Assembly: GCF_936943645.1 (NCBI RefSeq)
Contig: NZ_CAKZJO010000042.1
Coordinates: 1-64,000 of the forward strand
Length of the DNA: 64,000 nt
Origin: an uncultured Bradyrhizobium sp.
GTDB lineage: Bacteria > Pseudomonadota > Alphaproteobacteria > Rhizobiales > Xanthobacteraceae
Reading direction: 5' to 3'
The position numbers were made by a program, and so were the translations under genes. The notes under the pieces were generated by a model that worked only from the letters and a program-made list of their open reading frames with translations, had not been told where the DNA came from and did no database searches. Below are positions 53,573-62,786 of this stretch, in pieces; the stretch's first letter is position 1; each line of letters opens with the position of its first letter.

Positions 53573-54349
53573 TCACCGCTTCTCGATCACCAGACTCTGC
53601 ACCGCGCGGCCGAAATAGCCTTGCCGATCCGCCAGCCGCGACATCGCGAGGCCCGCGCCATCGGGACCGATCCAGGAGTCGCCGTCGAGCAAAATCCAAT
53701 CGCCGACAGGCTGGCGCGCGAAGCTCACGGTGAGATCGGCATTGATGTAGGTCCAGGCGCGGAAATCGAGCGTCGAGGCGGTGCCGTTGGAGAAATCGGC
53801 GGCGACCACGGCGCGCATGGCCTGCGAGATCGCTTCGCCTTCGATCAGCGGATGATCGACACGAAACCAGATCGCGCCGGCACCGGCCTGACCAAAACGG
53901 CCACGCGCGGCGCGCATCGAAACCGATCGTACGAACGGGCTGGTGGCGGCGTGGCCGTCCTCGACCAGAGAGTCTTCAGGCGACGGCAAGGTGACCGGTG
54001 GCTGCTCGACCTCGGCGGGCAGGGTCAGCGCCTGACGCCTGATCTTGAGCACGGTGGCGCCGACGACCTGCACGCCATCAGCCAGCAGCTTGATCTCGCA
54101 GAGCTGAATCTTGCGGCCCTCACGCAAGACCTCGGTCTCGATCGTGAGCGGCGCCACCGGCACCGGCCGCATCAGATCGATGGTGACGCGCGCGATGTCC
54201 ATCGGAGCAGGCGTCGGGATGCGCTCGGCCGCCCATGTCACCAGCGAGGCCGGCGCCGATCCGTGCTGCATGCGCCGGTCCCAGGGACCGGCGGCATCCG
54301 GGCTGGTGACGACGTTATTGCCGTCGACGCTGTAGATGGCGGTCATCAC
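53573..54349 (-). CDS. TesB-like acyl-CoA thioesterase-family protein
   Basis: A 258-residue double hotdog-fold protein of the thioesterase-like superfamily (PF13622 type). The N-terminal half carries R-M-Q-H-G-S-A-P-A-S-L-V-T-W-A-A-E-R and R-V-T-I-D-L-M-R-P-V-P-V; the second half has D-F-R-A-W-T-Y-I-N-A-D-L-T-V-S-F and D-S-W-I-G-P-D-G-A-G-L-A. Either the first or the second ATG (54349/54346) may be used. Neighbours are the acyl-CoA synthetase and a nitronate monooxygenase, in keeping with an acyl-CoA role. Confidence 0.82.
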   Translation of the reverse strand: MMTAIYSVDGNNVVTSPDAAGPWDRRMQHGSAPASLVTWAAERIPTPAPMDIARVTIDLMRPVPVAPLTIETEVLREGRKIQLCEIKLLADGVQVVGATVLKIRRQALTLPAEVEQPPVTLPSPEDSLVEDGHAATSPFVRSVSMRAARGRFGQAGAGAIWFRVDHPLIEGEAISQAMRAVVAADFSNGTASTLDFRAWTYINADLTVSFARQPVGDWILLDGDSWIGPDGAGLAMSRLADRQGYFGRAVQSLVIEKR

Positions 54350-54390
54350 TCAACTCTCTGCTGGCTTTGAATGTCGGAGCTTAGCAAAAA

Positions 54391-54527
54391 CTGTCGTCCC
54401 TGCGAACGCAGGGACCCATAACCCCAGGGAGAAGTTGTTGCGCGAGACTGAAAACCCCGAGTCTTCGCCAAACTCCTCCCTGTGGCTATGGGTCCCGGGT
54501 CTGCGCTAACGCTTGCCCGGGACGACG
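54391..54527. repeat. Extragenic palindrome, GTCGTCCC type, copy 2
   Basis: CTGTCGTCCCTGC at the left and GGGACGACG at the right, with CCATAACCCCAGGGAG and CTCCCTGTGGCTATGGG as inner inverted arms. Related to 18731-18868. It fills the gap between the thioesterase-like and nitronate monooxygenase genes. Confidence 0.78.
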
Positions 54528-54553
54528 GTGGAGAGAGGCGGGACGACAGTGTT

Positions 54554-55522
54554 CTACAACGGCGGATCGATCGCTTCGTCATATTCCTTCTTGAAGCGCG
54601 CGATCAGCTCGGCTGCGGGAAGGACCTTGTCGATGCTGCCGATGCCCTGGCCCGAGCCCCAGATCTCCTTCCAGGCCTTCGGCTTGGCGCGTTCGCCGGA
54701 GGCGTCGGTGCCGAAATTCATCTTGGACGGATCGGACGTCGGAAGATTCTCCGGATCCATGCCGGCGGCCAGGATCGACGGCTTCAGATAGTTGCCGTGC
54801 ACGCCGGTGAAGAGGTTGGAATAGACGATGTCGTCGGCCGTCGAACCCGCGATCATCTCCTTGTACTTCTCGATCGCGTTGGCCTCCTTGGTCGCGATGA
54901 AGGCCGAGCCGATATAGGCGAAGTCGGCGCCCAGGATGCGCGCGGCGCGGATCGCCTTGCCGTTGCCGATGGCGCCCGACAGCGCGATCGGACCGTCGAA
55001 CCACTTCCGCGTCTCGGCGACGAAGGCGAGCGGTGAGATCGTGCCGGCATGGCCGCCCGCGCCGGCCGCGACCAGGATCAGGCCGTCGGCGCCCTTCTCG
55101 ATCGCCTTGTGGGCGAATTTCTGGTTGATCACGTCGTGGAAGACGATGCCGCCCCAGCTGTGCACGGCCTGGTTCAGCTCCTCGCGCGCGCCGAGCGAGG
55201 AGATCACCATCGGCACCTTGTACTTGGCGCAGAGCTGCATGTCGTGGTCGAGCCGGTTGTTCGACTTGTGCACGATCTGGTTGACCGCGAACGGCGCCGA
55301 CGGCTTGTCGGGATTGGCACGGTCATAGGCCGCGAGCTCCTCGGTGATCCGCGCCAGCCATTCGTCGAGCAGCTCCGGCGGCCGCGCATTCAGCGCCGGA
55401 AACGAGCCGACCACCCCCGCCTTGCACTGCGCGATCACGAGATCGGGCACCGAGATGATGAAGAGCGGCGAGCCGATCACGGGGATCGACAGGCGCCCTT
55501 TGAACAAGGCAGGCATGGACAT
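54554..55522 (-). CDS. Nitronate monooxygenase (NMO family), second copy
   Basis: A 322-residue FMN-dependent nitronate monooxygenase-family protein. Family blocks: L-S-I-P-V-I-G-S-P-L-F, G-V-V-G-S-F-P-A-L-N-A-R, G-A-D-G-L-I-L-V-A-A-G-A-G-G-H-A-G and L-G-A-D-F-A-Y-I-G-S-A-F. The start at 55522 (or 55516, two codons later) has GAGGA upstream. It is a paralogue of the protein at 50420-51394. Some relatives act on other substrates (for example enoyl-ACP reductase FabK), but the S-F-P-x-L-N-A-R form fits the nitronate group. Confidence 0.9.
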   Translation of the reverse strand: MSMPALFKGRLSIPVIGSPLFIISVPDLVIAQCKAGVVGSFPALNARPPELLDEWLARITEELAAYDRANPDKPSAPFAVNQIVHKSNNRLDHDMQLCAKYKVPMVISSLGAREELNQAVHSWGGIVFHDVINQKFAHKAIEKGADGLILVAAGAGGHAGTISPLAFVAETRKWFDGPIALSGAIGNGKAIRAARILGADFAYIGSAFIATKEANAIEKYKEMIAGSTADDIVYSNLFTGVHGNYLKPSILAAGMDPENLPTSDPSKMNFGTDASGERAKPKAWKEIWGSGQGIGSIDKVLPAAELIARFKKEYDEAIDPPL

Positions 55523-55661
55523 TTCGGAACGATCCTCTGTTGGCCGGTCAATGGCAGGTTGGGCGCCATACCAACAAGGCAATCTTTCCACTGTCAAGTA
55601 TTGCGTTTTGCCGCCGGGCTGAAGCGGTTGCCGCAATTCCAAGCAGCGGAATTCCGTTGCT

Positions 55662-55765
55662 GTCATTCCGGGGCGCGCCTCTTGGCGCGAGCCCGGAATC
55701 CATTTCGCTATTCGCGCTGAGGCCCGATGGATTCCGGGCTCGCGCTTCGCGCGCCCCGGAATGAC
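55662..55765. repeat. Extragenic palindrome, GTCATTCCGGGGCGCG type
   Basis: GTCATTCCGGGGCGCG at the left end is exactly inverted as CGCGCCCCGGAATGAC at the right, with GAGCCCGGAATCCAT / ATGGATTCCGGGCTC arms inside. It is one of the most regular elements in the window, lies just downstream of the aspartate ammonia-lyase stop and may end its transcript. Confidence 0.85.
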
Positions 55766-55775
55766 GGGCGGTAGC

Positions 55776-57176
<1,401 letters not shown>

Positions 57177-57213
57177 GGGCGCTCCTTAGTTGCTTGCGCG
57201 CGGCGAGATCACG

Positions 57214-57753
57214 TCAGTTCTGGCACAGCGCGCTCGTCACGAAAGTGTCGGTGCGGCAGTCGTCCGGCTTGCGTTGCCGGCCCGGGATCAGGACCTTGGC
57301 CGAGCATTTCTCGGCGGAGTCGGCATTCAGGCTCTTGCCTTCCTTGTAGCCCTTGCTCTGGCAGAGCTGGTCGGCGGCCTGCTTGCAGTCGGGCGCGCCG
57401 TTCGACGAGGCCGGACAGGCCACCCGCCCCGACACCATGGTCGAGGGCTTGGCCAGCCGCGACAGGTCGTTCATGGTTTCGCTGAGGCTTTTGATCGGCG
57501 GCAGGATCGAGGGCAGCTTGTCAAACAGCTTGCCCATTTCATGGATCAGCCCGGGATTTTCCTCGTGCGCCGGCGGCGCCGAAGGAGCGGGTGTCGAGGG
57601 GGGCGGCGCGGCCTGCGGTCCCTGGTCCTGCAGGCCAAGGCTCGGAGGCGCGGATTGCGGCCAGGCCGTCCCGCCGGCAGCGAGCAGGAGCAGCAGCGCC
57701 GCTGACATCAGCGTCCCCTGCCACGCCGCCGGATTGCCGGATCGAACCATCAT
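57214..57753 (-). CDS. Hypothetical secreted Pro-rich protein
   Basis: A 179-residue protein with a signal-like N terminus (A-A-L-L-L-L-L-A-A-G-G-T-A-W-P-Q), a Pro/Ala-rich section (about 33-64) and a C-terminal part with six cysteines (A-C-P-A-S, D-C-K-Q-A-A-D-Q-L-C, K-C-S, D-D-C, A-L-C), likely paired outside the cytoplasm. The first or second ATG may be used. No family recognised. It lies upstream of aspA on the same strand, 37 bases away. Confidence 0.65.
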   Translation of the reverse strand: MMVRSGNPAAWQGTLMSAALLLLLAAGGTAWPQSAPPSLGLQDQGPQAAPPPSTPAPSAPPAHEENPGLIHEMGKLFDKLPSILPPIKSLSETMNDLSRLAKPSTMVSGRVACPASSNGAPDCKQAADQLCQSKGYKEGKSLNADSAEKCSAKVLIPGRQRKPDDCRTDTFVTSALCQN

Positions 57754-57811
57754 GATAGCAACCGTAACCGAAGCCGGCCCGGCGGCAAAGCCGCCTTGGG
57801 GTCTATTGATT

Positions 57812-57907
57812 GAGCATGATCTCCGCGCAAACGCGTTACGCGTTTGTCGCGAGGGAAAGCCGCTTCGCCCTTTGCGCTGGCGCGGCCCTCCGGGTCCGGA
57901 TCAAGCT
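57812..57907. repeat. Palindrome, GAGCATGATC / AAACGCGTT type
   Basis: GAGCATGATC at the left is matched by GGATCAAGCTC at the right, with AAACGCGTTACGCGTTT in the middle. This form is widespread in Bradyrhizobium (general knowledge). It abuts the stop of the DedA/YqaA-like gene. Confidence 0.75.
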
Positions 57908-58489
57908 CTAGATCAGTTTGATGGCGATGACGAAGCCCAGCACCAGTGCCGCGGCACCGACCGCCACCACGAGACCGAGATGCTTCTCGATCTTGACGCG
58001 GATCCAGTCGCCGTAGCGGTTGAGCAGGATCGCGACAATGAAGAAGCGCCCGCCGCGCGCGACGACGGAGAACAGGACGAACAAAAGCAGATTGTAGCCG
58101 GCAAAGCCCGACGTGATGGTGACGAGCTTGTACGGGATCGGCGTCAGCCCCTTGAGCAGGATGATCACCGCGCCCCATTCGGCGTATTTGGCGCGGAAGC
58201 CGTCGACCTGATCACCGAGCCCGTAGAGCTGGATCAGCCAATGGCCCAGTGAGTCATAGAGCAGCGCGCCGATGGCGTAGCCGAGAACTCCGCCGAGCAC
58301 CGAGGTCACGGTGCAGACGGCAGCATAGAGCCAGGCACGCTGCGGGCGCGCCAGGGACATCGGGATCAGCATCACATCCGGAGGGACCGGAAAGAAGGAG
58401 CTTTCGGCGAAAGACACGATGCCCATGATCCAGAGCGCGTAGGGCTTGTGGGCGGCGTCGATGCACCAGTCGTAGATACGTTTCAGCAT
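57908..58489 (-). CDS. DedA/YqaA-family (VTT domain) membrane protein
   Basis: A 193-residue inner-membrane protein of the SNARE-associated/VTT (DedA, YqaA) family. It has E-S-S-F-F-P-V-P-P-D-V-M-L-I-P near residue 30 and the later G-x-T-P-I-P-Y-K motif near 117, with four to five helices. DedA proteins move lipid carriers or keep the membrane potential; the YqaA branch is uncharacterised. The ATG at 58489 was chosen over 58510, which adds seven unlike residues. It stands alone on the minus strand. Confidence 0.87.
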   Translation of the reverse strand: MLKRIYDWCIDAAHKPYALWIMGIVSFAESSFFPVPPDVMLIPMSLARPQRAWLYAAVCTVTSVLGGVLGYAIGALLYDSLGHWLIQLYGLGDQVDGFRAKYAEWGAVIILLKGLTPIPYKLVTITSGFAGYNLLLFVLFSVVARGGRFFIVAILLNRYGDWIRVKIEKHLGLVVAVGAAALVLGFVIAIKLI

Positions 58490-58544
58490 GGCGCCGCGAT
58501 GAAGCACCATGGGACGGATTTGTCCATCGCGAGTTTGTGACGTT

Positions 58545-58949
58545 CTAGTGGCGCTTCCGCGCGGCGCGGCCCTCGAGCGCGACGATTGGCCGCCTGGCGG
58601 CCACCCGCGGTGACGCGACCTTGGGCAGCTTCATCGACGATTTCGGCAGCTTTTCGGCAATGCCGAGCATGTCTTCCCGCCGGGTCATCTCGCGCCAGAC
58701 GTCCTCGGGGCGCACGCCGGCGGAGGCCCACAGCACGGTGAGATTGTACAACAGGTCGGCGCTTTCGCGGATCACGGCGTCGGTGTCACCATTGACGGCA
58801 TCGATCACGACCTCGATGGCCTCTTCGGCGAGCTTCTTTGCCATTTTGGAGGGCCCGCGTTGAAACAGCCGGGCCGTACGCGATGTTGCCGGATCAAGAT
58901 CTCTGGCCGCGAGCACAGCCAGATATAGCCGCTCAAGCGAATCACTCAT
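58545..58949 (-). CDS. hisE: Phosphoribosyl-ATP pyrophosphohydrolase-like protein
   Basis: A 134-residue all-alpha NTP-PPase of the HisE/MazG class, which removes pyrophosphate from phosphoribosyl-ATP in histidine synthesis. Core: K-M-A-K-K-L-A-E-E-A-I-E-V-V-I-D-A near 36-52 and R-E-S-A-D-L-L-Y-N-L near 61-70, the E-E-x-x-E and D metal ligands. A basic C-terminal tail follows. No other his gene is near, so it could be a second, specialised copy rather than the main HisE. Confidence 0.82.
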   Translation of the reverse strand: MSDSLERLYLAVLAARDLDPATSRTARLFQRGPSKMAKKLAEEAIEVVIDAVNGDTDAVIRESADLLYNLTVLWASAGVRPEDVWREMTRREDMLGIAEKLPKSSMKLPKVASPRVAARRPIVALEGRAARKRH

Positions 58950-59007
58950 GGTATTCAAAACTACTCTAAACAAATGGCGAGCGTGTTAACGCACGGCAAC
59001 AAAAGCA

Positions 59008-59044
59008 GAAAACAGGCCGCCGCGGCAAGCGCGACGGCCTGTTC
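59008..59044 (-). terminator. Probable rho-independent terminator
   Basis: On the minus strand, ACAGGCCGTCGCG, a short loop, CGCGGCGGCCTGT and then TTTTC. It follows the stop of the Gly/Tyr-rich secreted protein gene by about 22 bases. Confidence 0.7.
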
Positions 59045-59066
59045 AGGTTAAGGTCGGTCGCCCTGC

Positions 59067-59435
59067 TTAGTAGCAGGTCGAAATGTTACCCTGGCCGCCC
59101 TGGGCGGACTGGTAGGGACCGCCGCAGCGGTGGTACGGGCGCGGGCCGATATAGGAATCACCGCCGTAATAGACCGGACCGTCGTCATAGTAGACCGGGC
59201 CGCCGCCATAATAGGCGGGCGCGTCATAGGCGTAGGCGTCACGCGTGGCGGCGATCGCGAGGCCGGTGCCGATGGCGCCGGCGATGGCGGCGCCGGCAAA
59301 GGCCGCGCCACCTCCGCCATGCCAGTGGCGGCCACCAGCGTAGGAGGCAGTCGGGGCGACCGCGGTCAGTGCCAGCACGGCGGCAGTGGCGAGAACGGCC
59401 TTGCGGCCGGTGAACTTCGAAAAGCTGTCAAACAT
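59067..59435 (-). CDS. Small secreted Gly/Tyr-rich protein
   Basis: A 122-residue exported protein. A signal peptide (K-A-V-L-A-T-A-A-V-L-A-L-T-A-V-A-P, cleavage near S-Y-A) is followed by a glycine/alanine stretch (G-A-A-F-A-G-A-A-I-A-G-A-I-G), a Tyr/Gly repeat (Y-Y-G-G-G-P-V-Y-Y-D-D-G-P-V-Y-Y-G-G) and two cysteines near the end. AAGGAGGG lies before the ATG, one of the strongest sites in the window. Similar proteins are frequent in Bradyrhizobium; function unknown. Confidence 0.8.
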   Translation of the reverse strand: MFDSFSKFTGRKAVLATAAVLALTAVAPTASYAGGRHWHGGGGAAFAGAAIAGAIGTGLAIAATRDAYAYDAPAYYGGGPVYYDDGPVYYGGDSYIGPRPYHRCGGPYQSAQGGQGNISTCY

Positions 59436-59662
59436 GTTCTGGACCCTCCTTGGGACCTCGAATGGTGCCTGCAGACAAGGCTCATGTCTTTCAAACACGC
59501 AGCCCCATGTTGGGTTCCCCAACCCCAACACAAGCTGAACGGGGTTGCGTAATCGTGACGCAACCGCCGCTCATCCTCCGTTCATGTTGGCATGGACAGA
59601 CTGAACGCCAGCCGGCGCTGCGAGCGTCACCAAACCATAACAATGCGGGACCGGCGCAACCG

Positions 59663-60715
59663 ATGTCGAAATTCAAGACGACGGCCCTTCGTTGCCTGCT
59701 GGCTCTCTCGATTTCGCTTGCAACGCTCGTCGCACGCGGTGTCAGCGCGGTCGAGACCGCTGCGCCGTCCTCCGTTGCGATTCACTTTACCTTTGACCGC
59801 CCGTTCGATGCGAGCATGGCGCCGTTTTTCCTTGCGGCGAAGGATGGCAGGTTCAGCACTGAGCGTCTGAACGTGACCTTCAGCAGCGCGACCGGATCGC
59901 CGGAGGCGCTCGCGCGCGTCGCCAAGGGCGACAGCGAGCTTGCACTCGTCGACATCAACGAGTTGATCCGGTTTCGCAACAAGGACGATGCGGCGCCGAT
60001 CAAGGCGGTGTTCGTGCTGTTCAACCGCGCGCCCTACGCCATCGTCGCGCGCAAGAGCCGCGGCATCAATGCCTTGCCGGATCTCGATGGCAAGACTGTC
60101 GGCGTTGCCGACGGCGATCTGTCGATGCGGCTATGGCCTGCGCTGGCGCAACAAAACGGCATCGCGACATCGCATGTCAAATTCCACAAGATGAGCGCAG
60201 CCGTCCGCGAGCCGATCCTGTCCGCGGGACAGGTCGATGCCGTCGCGGGCTTCAGCTATCTCTCCGCGGTGAACCTGCGTGATCGCGGCGTGCCCGGAGC
60301 CGATCTCGTCGTGCTGCGTTATGCCGATTATGGCTGTGAGGCCTATGGCTTCGCCGTGGTGGCCAATGCCGCCTTCGCCGCAGCAAAGCCGGATGCCGTG
60401 AAGGGTTTCATCAGCGCCCTGATTGCCGGCATCGCCGCGACCGTCAAGGAGCCGGCACGGGCAGCGGACGAGGCCGCAAGCCGCATCGACGGGGGTGACC
60501 GCGACCTCGAGCTCGAACGCCTGCGCACCGTCCTCGCCGACAACGTCCTGACCGACGAGGTCAAGCGCAACGGTCTCGGCGGTATCGAGCCACTGCGCCT
60601 GGAGCGTTCGATCGACCAGGTCGCGCAGGACTTCAAATTCCGCAAGCGGCCGACCGCGAGCGACATCTTCGACGACCGGTTCCTGCCACCGGTCGCGGGC
60701 CGGCTGATCAACTGA
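59663..60715 (+). CDS. NMT1/THI5-like ABC substrate-binding protein
   Basis: A 350-residue periplasmic binding protein. The ATG at 59663 gives a signal peptide (T-A-L-R-C-L-L-A-L-S-I-S-L-A-T-L, cleavage near V-S-A). The mature part has F-F-L-A-A-K-D-G-R-F, S-P-E-A-L-A-R-V-A-K-G-D-S-E-L-A-L-V-D and L-D-G-K-T-V-G-V-A-D-G-D, as in the NMT1/THI5-like group that binds nitrate, sulfonates or pyrimidines. No permease or ATPase is adjacent, so it is an orphan here. The longer upstream frame has no signal peptide. Confidence 0.85.
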   Translation: MSKFKTTALRCLLALSISLATLVARGVSAVETAAPSSVAIHFTFDRPFDASMAPFFLAAKDGRFSTERLNVTFSSATGSPEALARVAKGDSELALVDINELIRFRNKDDAAPIKAVFVLFNRAPYAIVARKSRGINALPDLDGKTVGVADGDLSMRLWPALAQQNGIATSHVKFHKMSAAVREPILSAGQVDAVAGFSYLSAVNLRDRGVPGADLVVLRYADYGCEAYGFAVVANAAFAAAKPDAVKGFISALIAGIAATVKEPARAADEAASRIDGGDRDLELERLRTVLADNVLTDEVKRNGLGGIEPLRLERSIDQVAQDFKFRKRPTASDIFDDRFLPPVAGRLIN

Positions 60716-60800
60716 GAAAAACTGACAGCTTCCGCTATATCTCGCGCGCGATCCCTGCTTAGAATACAGGCTCCGTCACCCGCCTGAGTTCGTCGCCCGC

Positions 60801-62597
60801 ATGTCCATCTTCCGTCTCTATACCCGCGTTCTCGAGCTGCTCGGCAAGGAGGCGCGGCTGGGCTGGCTGCTCGCGGTCGCCAACCTCTTGCTGGCGGCTT
60901 CGCAATTCGCCGAGCCCGTGCTGTTCGGCCGGATCGTCGACGTGCTCTCCGGCAAGACGGTGGCCGGCTCGAATTCGGCCTGGCCGTTCCTCATCGCCTG
61001 GGTCGCGTTCGGGCTCTTCACCATCCTATGCAGCGCGCTCGTGGCCCTGCAGGCGGACCGGCTTTCGCACCGCCAGCGCCAGGCCGTGCTGACCGACTAT
61101 TTCGAGCACATCCTGCAACTGCCGCTGACCTTCCACTCCGGCACCCATTCGGGCCGGCTGATGAAGGTGATGCTCAACGGCACCGACGCCCTGTGGCGGC
61201 TGTGGCTCGGCTTCTTCCGCGAGCACTTTGCCGCGATCCTCTCGGTCGTGGTGCTGCTGCCGCTGTCGCTCTACCTGAACTGGCGGCTCGCGATCCTCCT
61301 GTTCGTGCTCTGCATCGTCTTCACCGCGCTGACGACCTTCGTGGTGCGCAAGACCTTCGGCATGCAGATGGAGGTCGAGGAACACTACAGCGAGCTGTCC
61401 GCGCGCGCATCCGACGCCCTCGGCAACGTCGCGCTGGTGCAGAGCTTCGTGCGCGTCGAATCCGAGGTGAAGGGGCTGCGCTCCGTCGCCGACGATCTGC
61501 TGGCCGCGCAGATGCCGGTGCTGTCGTGGTGGGCGCTCGTCACCGTCATCACGCGGGCCTCCACCACCATCACGGTGCTCGCGATCTTCTCACTCGGCAT
61601 CGCCCTGCACGACCAGGGGCTGACTTCAGTCGGCGAGATCGTGATGTTCGTGAGCTTCGCGACGATGCTGATCCAGAAGCTCGAGCAGGTCGTGAGCTTC
61701 ATCAACAACGTGTTCATGGAAGCGCCGCGGCTGCGCGAGTTCTTCAATGTGCTCGACGCCGTGCCCGCGGTGCACGACCGGCCCGACGCGATCGATGCCG
61801 GCAGGCTGTCCGGCCTCGTCGAGTTCAACGACGTCACCTTCTCCTATGACGGCAAGCGGCCGGCGATCGAGGACCTCACCTTCACCGCGCTGCCCGGCCA
61901 GACCATCGCACTGGTCGGCCCGACCGGTGCCGGCAAATCGACCGCGATCGCGCTGCTGCATCGCGCCTTCGATCCGCAGTCCGGCTTCATCAAGATCGAC
62001 GGCATGGACGTGCGCGGCGTGACGCTGACCTCGCTGCGGCGGAACATCGGCGTCGTATTCCAGGAAGCGCTGCTGTTCAACCGGTCGATCGCGGAGAATT
62101 TGCGCGTCGGCAAGCCGGATGCGACCGAGGCCGAGATGCGCAAGGCGGCGGAGCGCGCGCAGGCGCTCGAATTCATCGAGCGCAGCGGCGGGTTCGAGAC
62201 CAATGCCGGCGAGCGCGGCCGTATGCTGTCCGGCGGCGAGCGGCAGCGCCTGTCGATCGCCCGCGCGCTGCTGAAGGACCCGCCGATCCTGATCCTCGAC
62301 GAGGCGACCTCCGCGCTCGACGCCGTCACCGAGGCCAAGGTGAATGCCGCTCTCGACGAAGTGATGAAGGGCCGCACCACTTTCGTGATCGCCCATCGCC
62401 TCTCCACCATCCGCAATGCCACGCGGATCCTGGTGTTCGAGAACGGCCGCGTGATCGAAGGCGGAACCTTCGATGAACTCGTCGCCAAAGACGGCCATTT
62501 TGCCGAGCTTGCGAGGGCTCAGTTCATGGTGCAGGACAGCGCGCGGGCCAGCGTGACGGCGTCTGAGGCTGCCGCGACGGCTGCCAAATCCCCCTAG
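60801..62597 (+). CDS. ndvA: Beta-glucan ABC exporter NdvA
   Basis: A 598-residue ABC half-transporter, residues 1-310 membrane domain and 340-580 ATPase. The opening [21 protein letters not shown], the central V-E-E-H-Y-S-E-L-S and W-W-A-L-V-T, Walker [10 protein letters not shown] and signature L-S-G-G-E-R-Q-R follow the ChvA/NdvA cyclic glucan exporter closely (comparison from memory). In rhizobia it moves cyclic beta-glucan to the periplasm, needed for osmoadaptation and symbiosis. No ndvB or ndvC synthase is in view. Confidence 0.9.
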   Translation: MSIFRLYTRVLELLGKEARLGWLLAVANLLLAASQFAEPVLFGRIVDVLSGKTVAGSNSAWPFLIAWVAFGLFTILCSALVALQADRLSHRQRQAVLTDYFEHILQLPLTFHSGTHSGRLMKVMLNGTDALWRLWLGFFREHFAAILSVVVLLPLSLYLNWRLAILLFVLCIVFTALTTFVVRKTFGMQMEVEEHYSELSARASDALGNVALVQSFVRVESEVKGLRSVADDLLAAQMPVLSWWALVTVITRASTTITVLAIFSLGIALHDQGLTSVGEIVMFVSFATMLIQKLEQVVSFINNVFMEAPRLREFFNVLDAVPAVHDRPDAIDAGRLSGLVEFNDVTFSYDGKRPAIEDLTFTALPGQTIALVGPTGAGKSTAIALLHRAFDPQSGFIKIDGMDVRGVTLTSLRRNIGVVFQEALLFNRSIAENLRVGKPDATEAEMRKAAERAQALEFIERSGGFETNAGERGRMLSGGERQRLSIARALLKDPPILILDEATSALDAVTEAKVNAALDEVMKGRTTFVIAHRLSTIRNATRILVFENGRVIEGGTFDELVAKDGHFAELARAQFMVQDSARASVTASEAAATAAKSP

Positions 62598-62786
62598 CAA
62601 GTCCCCACAACACCGTCGAAATTCGGCCTATTTCATTGCGGAATACCGCACCGAGCCCCCTATTCTCGACGCACCAGCCGGTATAGGTTTGCGGCGCCGC
62701 AAGCGGCGGCGCTGGATTTCAGAACCGACAATCAGATCACGAGAGCCGCCCGTATCAGGCGGGTCTCCAAGGACCGGAATCGGATA

